This document shows positions 1 through 11,582 of a stretch of 64,000 nucleotides of DNA, one piece after another. The position numbers and the translations under genes were made by a program. Numbering within the stretch: position 1 is the stretch's first letter; every line of letters begins with the position of its first letter. This stretch comes from Dichetophora obliterata (taxonomy: Eukaryota; Arthropoda; Insecta; Diptera; Sciomyzidae): positions 299,954,208 through 300,018,207 of the forward strand of contig OY986435.1 of NCBI GenBank assembly GCA_963920525.1, given 5' to 3'. A model generated the notes under the pieces. The model had not been told where the DNA came from and ran no database searches. It saw nothing but the letters and a program-made list of their open reading frames with translations.

Positions 1-289
1 ATATCCGAATCTTTAATAATTAATCACACAATAAGGCAGATTAATGCAATTAATAAGTTGAGCACACAAAGTACAGTAGATTAAACACAAATTTAGAATA
101 AAAGATGATTCAATTACTAACAAAGTGAATTTAAAAGAATACAAATAAAACATGAAAATCAACATCAATAATAAAACATGAAAAAAATGGTAAAAGGAAT
201 CCATTTAATTAGCTTAAAAATACTAAGAAATAATATATTTGACAGAATAAAAATAAAATAAGATTAAGAAGTAGAAAAGTTAGAAAAAA

Positions 290-1390
290 TTGATTGCCTA
301 AAAGTTTACTTCCTCGAGATTTCTCTTATTCCACTAGGCAATGCATTCCACAGCTTTACAGCATTAATAAAAAAGAGATTTGAACTGATTAGAGAGCTAT
401 GTCTGGGGATAATTAGTAAGTTACATCTCCTAGATAAGCTAAATTGCAGTTTTTCGTGAGATAATGAGGAGTTTTTGTGTGAATGATTTTATGGATGTAA
501 ATACAATTTCTAGCGTGGAAATAATCAGTCAAACTACAACCAAGTATTGCATTTCTAAAGCTAGAAAGATGGTCAAACTTGTTTAACCCATACACAAAAC
601 GTGTGGCATAATTAAAAGAAACATTAAGTTTCAGCAGAGACGATGAATCAAGTTTACTGTAAACTATCTCAGAGTATGTTATGACGGGCATAATAAGTTG
701 CTTGACTGGTAATTTTTTTAATTCAATAGTGCATAAGTTGGCGGACATTCTTAAGTTACGTAGGATATAATAAACTTTTTGGACAACATTATTAACATGA
801 TCAGTACAAGAAAGGAACAAATTCATACAAAAACCAAGGCTTACAATTTTCGTAACAACATTAAGCTTTTTTGTACCAATATATATTTCAGGAACAGCAT
901 TTAACATAGTTTTATTTTTACATATTGGTAGAACATACGATTTAGCAGCATTAAGTCCAAAACCATTACAACAAGCCCATTGATGTATGTTACTAAGATC
1001 TTCATTCAATCTACCAGAGAATTCATTCAAGCATTCAATTCTACCAGAGAGATAAAGTTGGATATCGTCTGCATAGGCATGAAGAGAAGCACGTTCGCAG
1101 ACAGTAAAGATGTCATTAATAAAAATTGAGAAAAGAACCGGACCAAGAATCGCACCTTGTGGAACACCGCTTAAGACGAGCTTATGGTAGGAAAAATTGT
1201 GGCCAACTTTAACTCTTTGAGATCTATTTGACAATAACCGGAAATTAAATTTACTGCACTAAAGGAAAACCCAAACATATGCCTAAGTTTTTGACATAGA
1301 AATGAGTGACTAACTTTGTCAAAAGCCTTAGAAAAGTTAAGTAGGCAAGGTAAGGACCAGAGATTTGCATGAGACCATTCGTCAGTTTTT
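290..1390 (-). pseudogene. C-terminal half of non-LTR retrotransposon reverse transcriptase
   Basis: Antisense reading gives the palm and thumb half of a LINE reverse transcriptase. NFSKAFDKVSH carries the first catalytic Asp (about 1,340), SGVPQGAILGPVLF follows, and YADDIQLY (about 1,060-1,080) is the catalytic pair. The frame shifts near 1,235 and again near 413, after which the conserved C-terminal motif KLWNALPSGIREI can be read down to about 290. The N-terminal half of the same protein lies at 4,657-5,196, so one copy has been split by about 3.3 kb of foreign DNA. With frameshifts, a split domain and no endonuclease seen, it cannot retrotranspose. The clade (Jockey, CR1 or I-like) cannot be settled by eye. 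Confidence 0.85.
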
Positions 1391-4300
1391 AAGAAAAAAA
1401 ATGCATATATACCGCTCGAGTTCGTAAACAACGATTGCTGCAAAGCACACTTTGTCTCGATTGCGAATTGATGCAAAGGCAGCCTCCAGACCACGAGATC
1501 ATTCGGATGCTTCGCTTAAAGCTCGAGTGTCAGCTGCTGCATGAGTTTTTGTTGTTTCCATACTTCTCTGGCCTTCTCTAGCAGCGCGTTCTTCTTTGTG
1601 CTGTTTGTTTCCTTTTAGTTTATTGTTTTCTTTTCTCTACTGTGAAGCAATCAGTATTGCCAGTAGCAAGTTTTATGACAGTAAATTTTTAAAGTAACCT
1701 AAGCTAAAATTTGGACCAAGAGTGCATGAAAGTTAATCTTGAAAGCAACCTAAATTAGTAAACAAACTATTATTTAAAGTTTGTCGGTAAAATAACAACA
1801 ATGTTTTGCTTTCAATGAACATTCTTTATCCCTTCAAGACAAACGAAACCAAAGTTCCAACACAAATAAAAAATGTTTGATGAAAACCAACACAAACTTG
1901 TCGTTAATTTTTTTTTTATGAATGTGAGAAGGTACAGGTTTAGAAAATGTCACTAGCAGAGCTAAAAGTGTGTAAGTTAGAAAGAGATCCTTTTCACAAC
2001 TGTTATAAAGAAGCGACGTGTGCTGCAAAATTTTATTAAACAATTTTATAGAAAAATTCCACAAAAATGAGTATTCAACCCAAATGTATGCAGTTTTTCA
2101 AAACGAGCAGGTATTTATTAATAGAACAAATTTTGTACAACTGTTAACTTGTCAAAGAATAGCTAAAATTTAAGGATATGTTGTGTAATCAAACTGATAA
2201 AAACACTTCAGTCTTTAACTTTGATTCATTTGATTTCGCCGCTAATTTCGGGTGTAAGAACTGCGAAATTTCTATAAGAACTTGGTGCCAGAATATGTTT
2301 AGAAAAGTCCAAGAAAGGCGTAGAATATGATTTGATCAAAATTATAGGTGTCTGTGATATTTATCAAAAGCGGCGAATATGGACAATTTAAAATTATGTT
2401 ACATTTAAATTTAATCGGTTATGTTTAATAGTAGATACTGTAAAACTGAAAATAAAAATTAGTTCAATTAATAAAAGAGTTTGCTTAACCCTTGATTACT
2501 AACCTATAAAAACATCCGCAAGTGAAACTCACAATTATAAGGACTCAAGTGTATAAATCTTAAAAATTTTTAAATTCAAAATTAGTTAAACCTTTTTTAT
2601 TAGTTATAAATAGTTTCTTATTAATTTTATTCACTTATTCTTTGCTTAGAATAATTTTGAATGTAGTGCTACTAGGTGTAATCCACCCTACTTGTGAAAT
2701 CACACGTATACGTTAGTTTAGTCAGATTTTTCACTTCACCATCCTAAAACTAATAGAAACTTTATTCTGCAAACTTACTTAAGTTTCTTACAGCAATGCG
2801 TGTTTAGTAATGATTTATTTTTAAGGCTTTTTTTCTATATTTTTTTATGTAATTGTTTGCGTTTTTTATGTCACTTATGTCAGTTTTTAGGTTATCAATG
2901 TACGAGTGTTGGTTATTAATATATTTTTTATATATATATTTTTCTATGATATGCAACTGTTTTATTTTTTCTATAAAAAAATAATTTTTTAATACATAAT
3001 AAGAAATCATAAAACAACATTTTAGATACAATATAAATATCTTGTAAAAAAATTATATTAAATATTTTATAAGAATATTTAATAAAATATTCGTTTCATT
3101 CGCCACATAACTCATTATATTTTATCTTTTTGCGATGAATATTAAAGACTGAAGGTTAAGTTGTTTGTGTTCCTCAAAATAATCCTTGGTTGCAATAGCA
3201 TTTATGAAGATTCGTCAAATATTTCGATTCTAGTGATAGCCATTCGTGTGATGGAATGGTTTGAAATAGCCTCTAAAAATAAAGTTTTTTGTCAAAATAT
3301 TGGTTGGTGTAATAGTTTTTAAACATTAACTGCCAGAAAATATATGGCGGAAAAAACTCTTCCTATCTGCATCAACAATTGAAATGGATGCAATCGGATA
3401 AAAGATTATTCCTTTCTTCATACATATTTTAGATTTTATTTTTATTTTATTTTGTCTTTATTTCAAAATATTATTACAAAACTTTCTTGATCTAAAGCTC
3501 GCAATTAAAATATCTTCAAAATTAAAATATCTTCATAAGTTGTATTTTGTTTTTTAATTTCTTACAATATTTTTCAGTATGTGCTTATTTCATAATTTAT
3601 ATTTTAATTTTAATATATATCCAGGAATCAATCAATAAATTGCAGCCACTGAAAACTTTCCCAAAGATATCTTGAAAGATATCTTGAAAATATCTTGAGA
3701 ATAGCATTTAAAATAATTATGTTTTTTGTATGTAATTAAAAATAATTAATAAGTAATTAAAGAATTAATAAATGCCGAAAAACAGCATTTTTATTAATCT
3801 GAATGCAAAAATTTAACATTTGTTGATGCTGATTGGAAGAACTTTTTCATAACTATTATTTCTGACCATTTATATTTTTTAAACTACTACACTATGTTTT
3901 TAAAAAAAAACTTTATTTTTAGAGGTGATTTTAAACCATTCCAGCTCACGGATGGCTATCGCTACAGCCGAAATGTTTGGGGAATCATCTATACTATTGT
4001 ATAAAATTCCTGACTACCTTTTATATGACATAGCATTCTTTTGCAAAAAATCGTCCAGTTTTGCCCAAAAATTGTTTAACATTTTTTGTCTTTTTTTTGC
4101 GCTATGATTTTTTTGGCGAAATTTATTTATATCAAAATGTTGTTTTTATATTTAATATTGGCTATATTAATATAAGTAATTTTCACATTGATCGTATTCA
4201 ATTCCTGCTATCCACCTCGCAGTCAAATTAGCATAGAAGTTGATTGTTGACATATTTTTTCGCCAAATTGTGCGATAATAACTCTAATTAAAATCTTATT

Positions 4301-4656
4301 TTAAAATATTGCAATTTTATGTGTCTGGTAACAACATTCGTAGAATAAAAAAATGCAACACTGCAGCTAATATTTTTCCTTTGTGCGAATGAGCATAAAA
4401 GCATGGGTTTTCCTTGCTTTTGGCGATTGTTCCTCATGTCTTGCCTTGTTTGCCATTCTTGTGTCGCATACGTTCGTAATCGCTAGCGCTCACACTCTAG
4501 GCATTCGTATCAACAGCGATTGGTAACATGCATTTGCGCATTTATTTAAATGCAGGAAGCACATTCGGTGCTCGTTTATTGACGAGACAATCGAAACGCC
4601 ATTTGAATGCACTCAAGCTGTTCTCTGGTAAGGACAATAACCCTGCACCATATTGA
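1391..4656. other. ~3.3-kb insertion splitting the LINE; no gene recognised
   Basis: The reverse transcriptase reading is lost at about 1,390 and resumes at about 4,656, so the DNA between is inserted or rearranged. It is strongly AT-rich in the middle, while both edges (1,400-1,620 and 4,380-4,650) are more GC-balanced. I see no protein family, no convincing terminal inverted repeats and no clear target duplication. Positions 3,485-3,515 resemble the end motif of the foldback element at 9.5-10.3 kb (gatctaaagctcgcaatt). Direct repeats of agatatcttga occur at about 3,663-3,700. Confidence 0.5.
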
Positions 4657-5196
4657 GGTCTTATATCATCAAAGACTTTAACAACGGCCGAAGCACAACC
4701 ATGCCCCCGCCGAAAACCAGATTGATAAGGAGATAAGACCAAAAAATAATTAATTTGAAGGCTGATAAGTTTTTCAAATACTTGAGATATAGGGGACAAT
4801 ATACTTATTGGCCTAAAATCATTAGGTCCATTTTTTAGGCACGGGCACGACAGTTGCAATTTTCCATACACTCGGGAATGAAGAAGATATAAAGCAGTGG
4901 TTAATAATGTGCGTTAGTAGACGTATAATATGCGGTAGAATGAGCTTTATAAATTTTATGGGAATACCATCTTCACCCAAAGCATTTGACTTGATCTGCA
5001 TCACACAATTCCCAACATCAAGTTCACTAGCAGGTGTGAACTCAAACAAAAGCGGAGCACGCAAACTACTAAAAGAAGTAATATTATTACTTAAAGGTGC
5101 AAATTTATCAACAAATAAATCATTCAATAAGTCTGGGTCAATATTGCAATATTGCAATATGTTCTGAAATACTTTTAATAAAGGTGTCTAACAAGT
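4657..5196 (-). pseudogene. N-terminal half of non-LTR retrotransposon reverse transcriptase
   Basis: Antisense reading gives the fingers region of a LINE reverse transcriptase. In order: a linker (PDLLNDLFVDKF), ALGEDGIPIKFIKLILPHI (the usual G-x-DGIP motif), FPSVWKIATVVPVPKK, and after a one-base frameshift near 4,830 NDFRPISILSPISQVFEKL and QSGFRRGHGCASAVV. The reading stops after VFDDIR, exactly where the half at 290-1,390 should continue. The frame fades near 5,196 and no apurinic-type endonuclease is seen upstream, so this is a 5'-truncated, split copy. Confidence 0.83.
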
Positions 5197-6001
5197 GCAA
5201 AATTACATATAAATATTCTTCTTCCTTTTAAATTTCATATGTCTATAAAAAAAAATTGACGGGAATTGATTTGTTGATTTGCTACAGTATATAAGTAAGG
5301 AGGATGAGGTTAGTAGAAAGAAACATAAAAAAAAGCAATGAAAGACATTTAGAAATTTTCACCTTCAAAGGCATGCACCTAACTTAAGTAGCAGCTTGTC
5401 CATAACCTATAAAATGTCTTTTTCTTTACAGTTAAATATTTGTATCTTCTTAGTAAACATTAAGAAAACTATTTAATTTTTTTCCATTAATTGCATTGTG
5501 GCCATAAAATAAAGTCGTTGGAACCATAGTGTATCGTTTTAAGTTGACTAAAATTTTAATTTTTTTTATTTTTTTTATTTGAATATACAAATATATTTGA
5601 CTAAAGCTTTTCGGACTATAAAGATAAAATGACATCTAAACGATTGCAGCGCTCGTTTTGTTTATACGTACTAAAGTCTGTAAATAAATGACCTCAAGTT
5701 TGGCTCTTATTTTTAAGAAGCTTTCTGCCAAGCATTGAAAGTTAAAATTCGGAATGCTTTTTAAAGCTTTGATTGCAAAATAGGATAGAAAAGAAAAGTA
5801 AAAGTACGGATATAAAAATTTATTTAAAGAATGCGTAGAGCTTTTAAGAGTATGTTAAATATCTGTACAAGCAGAGCTTTAAAGAAAAAACTTTTCAGAA
5901 ATGATTATAAATTATTATAAATGTGTTTGTAGCACAAGAAATTTGATTTGTTTTAAACGGATTAAAAATCAGGTTCACTTCTTCAAATTCTTAAGTTGAT
6001 A
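5197..6001. other. AT-rich spacer
   Basis: No coding potential, RNA gene or clear repeat structure was recognised between the split LINE and the rosa mariner. Confidence 0.5.
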
Positions 6002-6003
6002 TA

Positions 6004-6936
6004 CAGGGTTGCCCATATTCGACGAACCCATCTGGCAACGCCATAACTTTTGACAGAGATGTCAGATCGCTTTATGACATACCGCGTTTGAAGCGTCAGT
6101 CCAAGCAGATTTTTACCATGGAACAATACACGCCACGCGAGCGCTCTGAAAGAGTCTTCGAAATGGCCGAAGATGACGAGGAATTTTGGAACAAAATTAT
6201 CATGTCCGATGAAGCCCATTTCACATTGAATGGGACCGTAAATAAGCAAAATTGCCGTATTTACGCCACTGAAAATCCTCAGGAGATTCAAGAAGTGCCT
6301 CTTCATGACGAAAAAGTCACAGTTTGGTGCGGCGTTAGTGCGAAAACGGTCATTGGGCCGTTTTTCTTCCAAAATGAAAATGGCCATGCTGTTACCATCA
6401 ACCAGGAGCGTTATCGCGACATGATGACCAATTTTGTGATGCCAATTATTCGTCGAAAGCATATGAGGCAGTTCTGGTTTCAACAAGACGGCGCTCCACC
6501 GCACACAAGTCGCATAACAATCGATTTTCTGAAGAATTTGTTTCCGGGCCGTTTGATGTCGAAAAGTGGTGATTTGGACTGGCCACCGCGTTCGCCCGAT
6601 TTGACGCCGCCTGACTTCTTCTTGTGGGGATATTTGAAGTCAAAGGTTTACGTTAACAAGCCAAGGACCGTAGAAGAGCTCAAGGACAACATTCGTGAAG
6701 AAATAGCCGCTATTCCGGCCGAAATGTTGGCGAAAACGATGGAAAATGCTGCAAAAAGGGCACAATACGCCATCAACGCCAGAGGCGGCCATTTGAGAGA
6801 TATCATATTCAAAAATTAATGTAAACAAATCTACTTGGAACAAATTAAATGATTAAGATTGCCAACCGCCAAATTTTTATTTCTTTCTTTGATTTTTTTA
6901 AAAAAAACATGGGTCCGTCGAATATGGACAACCCTG
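6004..6936 (+). mobile_element. rosa-type (DD41D) mariner, copy 1, internally deleted
   Basis: The 933-bp element is bounded by 27-bp terminal inverted repeats beginning cagggttg (6,004-6,030 and 6,910-6,936, 25 of 27 positions matching) and flanked by TA on both sides (6,002-6,003 and 6,937-6,938), the target duplication of the Tc1/mariner superfamily. It encodes one transposase fragment on the plus strand. Length and coding content show an internal deletion, so it could move only with transposase supplied in trans. Confidence 0.93.
6118..6819 (+). pseudogene. DD41D mariner transposase, N-terminal domain deleted
   Basis: The product is a cut-and-paste DNA transposase of the IS630/Tc1/mariner group. 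The start at 6,118 is the ATG of MEQYTPRERS, the N-terminus shared with copy 2. After ten residues the reading jumps to EDDEEFWNKIIMSDEAHF, so most of the paired-type DNA-binding region is missing. All three catalytic acidic residues remain: Asp31 in MSDEAHF, Asp in FQQDGAPPH, and Asp in LTPPDFFLWG. The second and third are separated by 41 residues, which defines the rosa (DD41D) group. The frame is open to the stop, giving 233 residues against roughly 350 expected. Without its DNA-binding domain it should not transpose the element by itself. Confidence 0.88.
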
Positions 6937-6938
6937 TA

Positions 6939-7544
6939 TATATTATTTTCAAAAAAGTTGACACTTTCAAATAGTTGAACAGAAAAAGAGGAATAAGGAA
7001 CCTTAAATTTTTGGATGGCATTTTATCCTAATCTCTGATTTACAGAAATTAGTATCGAAGTTAAAAATTAACATCTAAGAGTAGAAAAATTAAAAAATTC
7101 ATTTATTGGGTCAGGGCCGTAGCCAAGGGTGGTTTTCGCGGTTTTCTGCCCCTTTAATTGTGACTCTTTGATAGTCATGACTTTTTAAACAATCAACTTT
7201 CAATTAAAGATAAGAGTCTAAGCCTGGTTTAATTTTTAAGGAATGTTTGAAGTAACATATGAGTTAAAAAAAATTGACTATCATTTTTCAGAATTCTGAC
7301 CCGAGGATAAGTCTTAAGTCAATCGTTTTCCTCCAGGAAATGGAAACATTCCCGGATATAAACAGGAATAGTTCCATGGAATGTAGGAAGCATTCCCTTC
7401 CGTTGGACACTCCATTTCTTTTTTTACATAGCATTTCATTAAAGGGAAACATTCCTTCCCTTTGTCTTAAAAAGTGAATTGGAAGTAGTCCTCTCCCCTG
7501 TTCTATAAATTAATGTGGAAACATTTCTCTCTCTTGTTATGAAA
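6939..7544. other. Spacer between mariner and tRNA-like sequence
   Basis: No gene recognised. The stretch 7,290-7,530 is rich in ggaaacattcc-like words (for example gaaacattcccgg and ggaaacattccttcc) and may be the body of a repeat whose tRNA-like head is at 7,545-7,613 on the minus strand. Confidence 0.4.
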
Positions 7545-7613
7545 ATGCCCGGCCAAGATTTGAATCCGGGACCCCTGAGCGGCAGTCAAGCGCGCTACCA
7601 CTAGACTATCGAA
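7545..7613 (-). repeat. tRNA-derived sequence (SINE head or tRNA pseudogene)
   Basis: Read on the minus strand this resembles a tRNA. TCGATAGTCTAGTGGTAG is an A-box-like D arm. A foldable anticodon arm follows (stem CTTGA/TCAGG around CTGCCGC, which would place GCC in the anticodon). GGATTCAAATC is a B-box-like T arm and CCGGGCAT the 3' end. The 5' side does not pair with the 3' acceptor side and the T stem has a mismatch, so it is not an intact gene. The head resembles tRNA-Asp and the anticodon tRNA-Gly, so its origin is unresolved. Confidence 0.6.
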
Positions 7614-9465
7614 TTCTAAAATAAACGGCTAGGAAACAATGATGTTAATATTTTCTGTTGTCATTGCTTGACAATAAGTAAAAGTTTTCACATGCATTCT
7701 TAAAGAAGCGGTTTGGAAACAACATAAATACAAATCTACCCTTAAGCTTCCGAAAGATACGGTGGGAAATGTTTCTTTATCACTTTTAGATGGAAGCCTT
7801 CCGATTTTGCCTGGAGGGTAACGTTCGATTTTAAATTTGCCCATTTAAATTAATCGGTTTTTAACGTTTATATGGTTATATTGGATATCCTTTGTAATTT
7901 GAAAACTGTGGCAGCGCGGCAAAGCTTTGAGGGCAGTTCGAAAGTTAGTTAACAGTTTGGCAAGCTCTGTAAAAAGCTTCACCATAAAAATTTTCCACAA
8001 TTTTTATATTTTTATAGCAAATGTGGATACTATGTTAAACTAGCAGACTTTCAAGGATGTGATTGGTGTAAGCGTTTTCCTCTTTCTTCTTCTTTTTTTT
8101 TTTTTTGTTGTGGTCTCAATTTGGTTTGTTTTTGTATTGCAGATGGCAAACGAGGTTACAAAATTTAACACCAAAAGAGAACCACGAATCAATAATAGGC
8201 CAGTCATGCCAAGGATATCAGCGGAAAAGCAGAAGGTTTGAGAAATAATAAGCTACGCAAAGAAGAAGAAGAAAAGGAGAGTAAACAAAACATCGTATTC
8301 ATATTTATTTAAATAAGCAAAATGAAGCAAAGATGTCGTGGCCAAGGCAAAAATACACAGACAGACGAATTCAAAAGTAAGGGCTTAGAAACAAAATTAT
8401 GTAAAAACGCATAAAAAAATTTGCTTGCAAAATATTTATCACTGTACTTGCGCAAGATAGTTTACAATAACATATAAACATAGGGATTGCAAATCACGAT
8501 TACTGATTATGATTACATGTATTCAGATTGCACGGATTACTTGATTTTTTTAAATATTCAGAATTATTGCTAGTTGATTACATGAGGTTATAAAAAGTAA
8601 AGTAATCATGCAATGTGATAACATGATTTTTTAAAAAACCAAGTAATCGTAACAAGAAATTGCATGATTTTTCAAAAAATCTAGACCTAGTTTTCAGTAA
8701 TTTCAGATTACTTCTCATCAGAAAAAAAACTTAAAATTTGTCTGTATTTTTATTATATCAGTAATTGCTATTTACTGTAATGGTTTACCATAAATACAAT
8801 ATTTTCTTCAGCAGCTATTAAAGTACTGTTAGGATTTGTAAGATTGGTTTTGTTAAAGAAGCGTAAAAATAATGTAGACATTAAATATTTCGTTAAAAAT
8901 AAAATTTTTTAATTAAAAATTAATTTTAGATGTGTTTATATTAAATTAACCGGCATTAAATGAAAAAATCATAAAAAAGTAGAATTTCGGTACCTTCACC
9001 CAATGGTCTATAACTTTATTATTCTACAATGAATTTTCCTCAAAGGAAGTGTGTTTTTTTCAATGAACTATCTTTACTTACAAAATGATAAACTGAGATT
9101 TTTTTGAGATTTCGATTATTTTAGATTATTGAAAAATTACTCGACTTGATTTTTTTAAAAAAAAAAAAAAATTCGCCGAATTTCTTCTAATTCCGTCAAA
9201 TTTACTAAGCCAAATGACGAAGTTTGTTCTAAGCATTTGTAGGTAATTTAATTGTCTTGATTTGGTTTTTTTTTAATTGGTTAAATCGTTTTCGAGATAG
9301 GAAATTTTTTCAAAAAATCATATCTCAAAAACTTACCATAGAAAATTTTTTATTGTGATATTCGTGTTTAGAAATCCAAAGTCCATAAGAAAAAATTAGT
9401 GGCATGTGGATCACAGAAATTTTTTTGAATTTAGGCTCCTAGTGTTATGATCTATTTATATTTAC
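7614..9465. other. AT-rich region; one exon-like stretch at 8,143-8,241
   Basis: Most of this is AT-rich with no features. At 8,143 an ATG directly follows a plausible splice acceptor (ttttgtattgcag) and opens 32 codons ending in TGA at 8,241. The length is too small and the product matches nothing I know, so I do not call it a gene. At 8,490-8,710 there are repeated words of the type attgcatgattt and gattac, probably a degraded repeat. A CAA run lies at 9,517-9,538. Confidence 0.4.
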
Positions 9466-9469
9466 ATGA

Positions 9470-10305
9470 ATTTTTTAATTGCGAATTTTAGATCGAGTAA
9501 GTTTTTTAAGAAGGCAACAACAACAACAACAACAACAAAAATTCTTTATAGAGTCAATCACACAGCTGACTATACAGACTGTTTCGAACATTTCCTCTTC
9601 AATAGTCTTGAGTTATTAAGCTGTGATCAACCCACTGTTTAAGTCTTATATGATTCGACACTTGTCTTCTGCAAAAACTTACTTGATCTAAAGCTCGCTA
9701 TTAAAATTCATGTAAATTTAAATAGATAAAAATTAATTAACTTTCTATGGTGGAGCCCGGCCATACAAGTTTAATTAATGTCAAATTAATTAAATAATCT
9801 AAAATAATTGATCGATTTCTGATCAAGGTCATTAATAATTGAACATTTGGTTGTGAAAATAGCCAAATTTCAGTTAAAAAAACTAACTTTTAGCGAAGCA
9901 AAAATCGTTTCAATTCTATGGTGCATTCCGACAGACTCAACGAACTCCAATGAACATCAAAATAAATAAGAAGCAACTAGAACAGATGGCAACCTTGGTA
10001 GAGTGATGGCCTTGATCTATAAATAGCTTACTGGTTTAAAGTCATATGATTGCCATAAATGGCCTATGAGAGCATAATAATTCTTACGAATTTGTTCGAA
10101 CAAGTGTAGAATCATATAAGACTTAAACAGTGGGTTGATCATGGCTTAATCACTCAAGACTACTGAAAAGGAAATGTAGCAATTTACAAAACAGGCAGTG
10201 TAGTCAGCTGGATTGACTCTATACAGAGTTGTTGTTTTTGTTGTTGCCTTCTTCAAAAACTTTCTATATCGAAAGCTCGCAATTAAAATTTATATAAAAA
10301 AATAT
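9470..10305. mobile_element. Foldback element with ~200-bp inverted arms
   Basis: Positions 9,470-9,665 and 10,100-10,305 are inverted copies of each other. Shared landmarks in order are: an AT-rich end with aattgcga, aagaaggcaacaac, a palindromic tctata/tatagag motif before gtcaa, cagctgact, agtcttgagt, gatcaacccactgtttaag and tcttatatgatt. The outer end motif occurs a third time at about 9,673-9,727, just inside the left arm, and related fragments occur at 3,485-3,515 and 62,783-62,823. No coding sequence was found, and the family is unknown to me. Confidence 0.72.
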
Positions 10306-10416
10306 TTACATGTCATTCAAAAAATTATTGACACTTTAAAAATTGTGTTAGTTAACCAGAACGCCGCACAATGCAAGGTTTTAGCGTTTAAGCGCTCAAA
10401 ACTATAAAATCAAAAG

Positions 10417-10587
10417 TTGCCCTTGTTCTTGTTGTCACCTCACCTATATGAGAGTTCTCACACTCGTGTCACGTCACTAGAGTTTGTGAACTCACGTCAC
10501 ATGACAACAAGAATACCAGATTTCTAGTGACGTGACACGAGTGTGAGAACTCTCACATAGGTGAGGTGACAACAAGAATAAGGGCAA
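10417..10587. mobile_element. 171-bp palindromic hairpin element
   Basis: Two 64-bp arms (10,417-10,480 and 10,524-10,587) are inverted copies matching at 62 of 64 positions around a 43-bp loop. Each arm runs from ttgccctt through cttgttgtcacctcac and tgagagttctcacactcg to acgtcactag. The loop itself holds pieces of the arm (acgtcac, tgacaacaagaat). The outer end resembles the end of the element at 24,904-25,146 (gcccttattcttg). It is a non-coding miniature inverted-repeat or foldback element with no clear target duplication. Confidence 0.78.
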
Positions 10588-10760
10588 GTATGTTATCTAA
10601 GCAAACGCTTAATTATTTTAAGATACGGTTTTCATTTTTAGCACAAGATATTATTAAGCTGGTTGCTTATTTCAATTATAACTGTTTGTTGAACACAGTA
10701 AATGAAATCCAGAAACCTTATTCTTAACAAATTTTTAAACATTCAGTAAGCTTATAAAAT

Positions 10761-11544
10761 CGATATCATTGGCCATAACACGCGCGAAGTCAGTGCAGCA
10801 TTTTCCAGATTAGAAAGAGAGTCAAGTCGAATGGATCTGGCAGTGAATGCAGATAAGACGAAATACTTAGTGTCAACAAACAAACAGTACCAGCGTCTTG
10901 GAACCCACGTTACCGTTGAAAATACCTCCTTCGAGGTTGTGAAGAACTTCGTTTATCTGGGATCCAGCATTAATTCAACCAACGACATCAGCATTGAGAT
11001 CAAACGAAGAATAACTCTTGCCAACAGGTGTTACTTTGGACTCAGTAGGCAATTGAGAAGCAGAGCCCTCTCTCGACGAACGAAAATCACGCTCTATAAA
11101 TCGCTCATCATGCCCGTCCTACTTTACGCATCACAAACCTGGACGCTGAGCAGTTTAGATGAAAAGACTTTAGGAGCATTCGAGAGAAAGATTCTTCGTA
11201 AGATTTACGGACCAATCTGCGTCAATGGCGAGTACCGAATACGGTGGAATGATGAACTGTATGAGCTGTACGCTGACATCGACATAGTCAAGTGCATTAA
11301 AATCGAGCGGCTTCGCTGGCTTGGTCATGTTCAGCGCATGAAAGACGATGCTCCAGTGAAGAAAACATTCGATTCGGTACCCAGTGGCGGTCAACGCAGA
11401 AGTGGACGACCGCATCTTCGTTGGAAAGACCAAGTAGAGGACAACCTGACGAAGCTTGGCATTTCCAACTGGCGCCAGCAAGCGAAAGACAGAAATGGCT
11501 GGCGCAAATTCTTAGATGAGGCCAAGACCGACACACGGTTGTAG
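10761..11544 (+). pseudogene. LINE reverse transcriptase, C-terminal fragment
   Basis: The frame is open from the insertion junction (IDIIGHNTREV, just downstream of the expected YADD) to the TAG at 11,544. It contains VNADKTKYLVST, FVYLGSSINSTNDISIEIKRRI, the thumb motif TLYKSLIMPVLLYASQTWTL, GAFERKILRKIYGP, LRWLGHVQRM and GRPHLRWKDQVEDNL. These are typical of the RTE/R4-like endonuclease-reverse transcriptases common in arthropods. The uninterrupted frame agrees with recent insertion. It lacks the endonuclease, fingers and catalytic Asp pair, so it is dead on arrival. An internal ATG at 10,831 is not the original start. Confidence 0.88.
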
Positions 11545-11566
11545 TACCAACTAAGTAAGTAAGTAA
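10761..11566 (+). mobile_element. 5'-truncated RTE-like LINE with 16-bp target-site duplication
   Basis: The element is bounded by a perfect 16-bp direct repeat, agtaagcttataaaat, at 10,745-10,760 and 11,567-11,582. It begins inside the reverse transcriptase at the catalytic motif and ends in a short 3' untranslated region with a tandem aagt tail, as is usual for poly(A)-less LINEs. The perfect duplication indicates a fairly recent insertion by target-primed reverse transcription with 5' truncation. Confidence 0.9.
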
Positions 11567-11582
11567 AGTAAGCTTATAAAAT

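Noticed and set aside
7545..7613. A functional tRNA gene
   Set aside because: The acceptor stem does not pair and the T stem has a mismatch, so it is tRNA-derived only.
8143..8241. A small host exon after a splice-acceptor-like tract
   Set aside because: Only 32 codons, no recognised motif and no partner exon.
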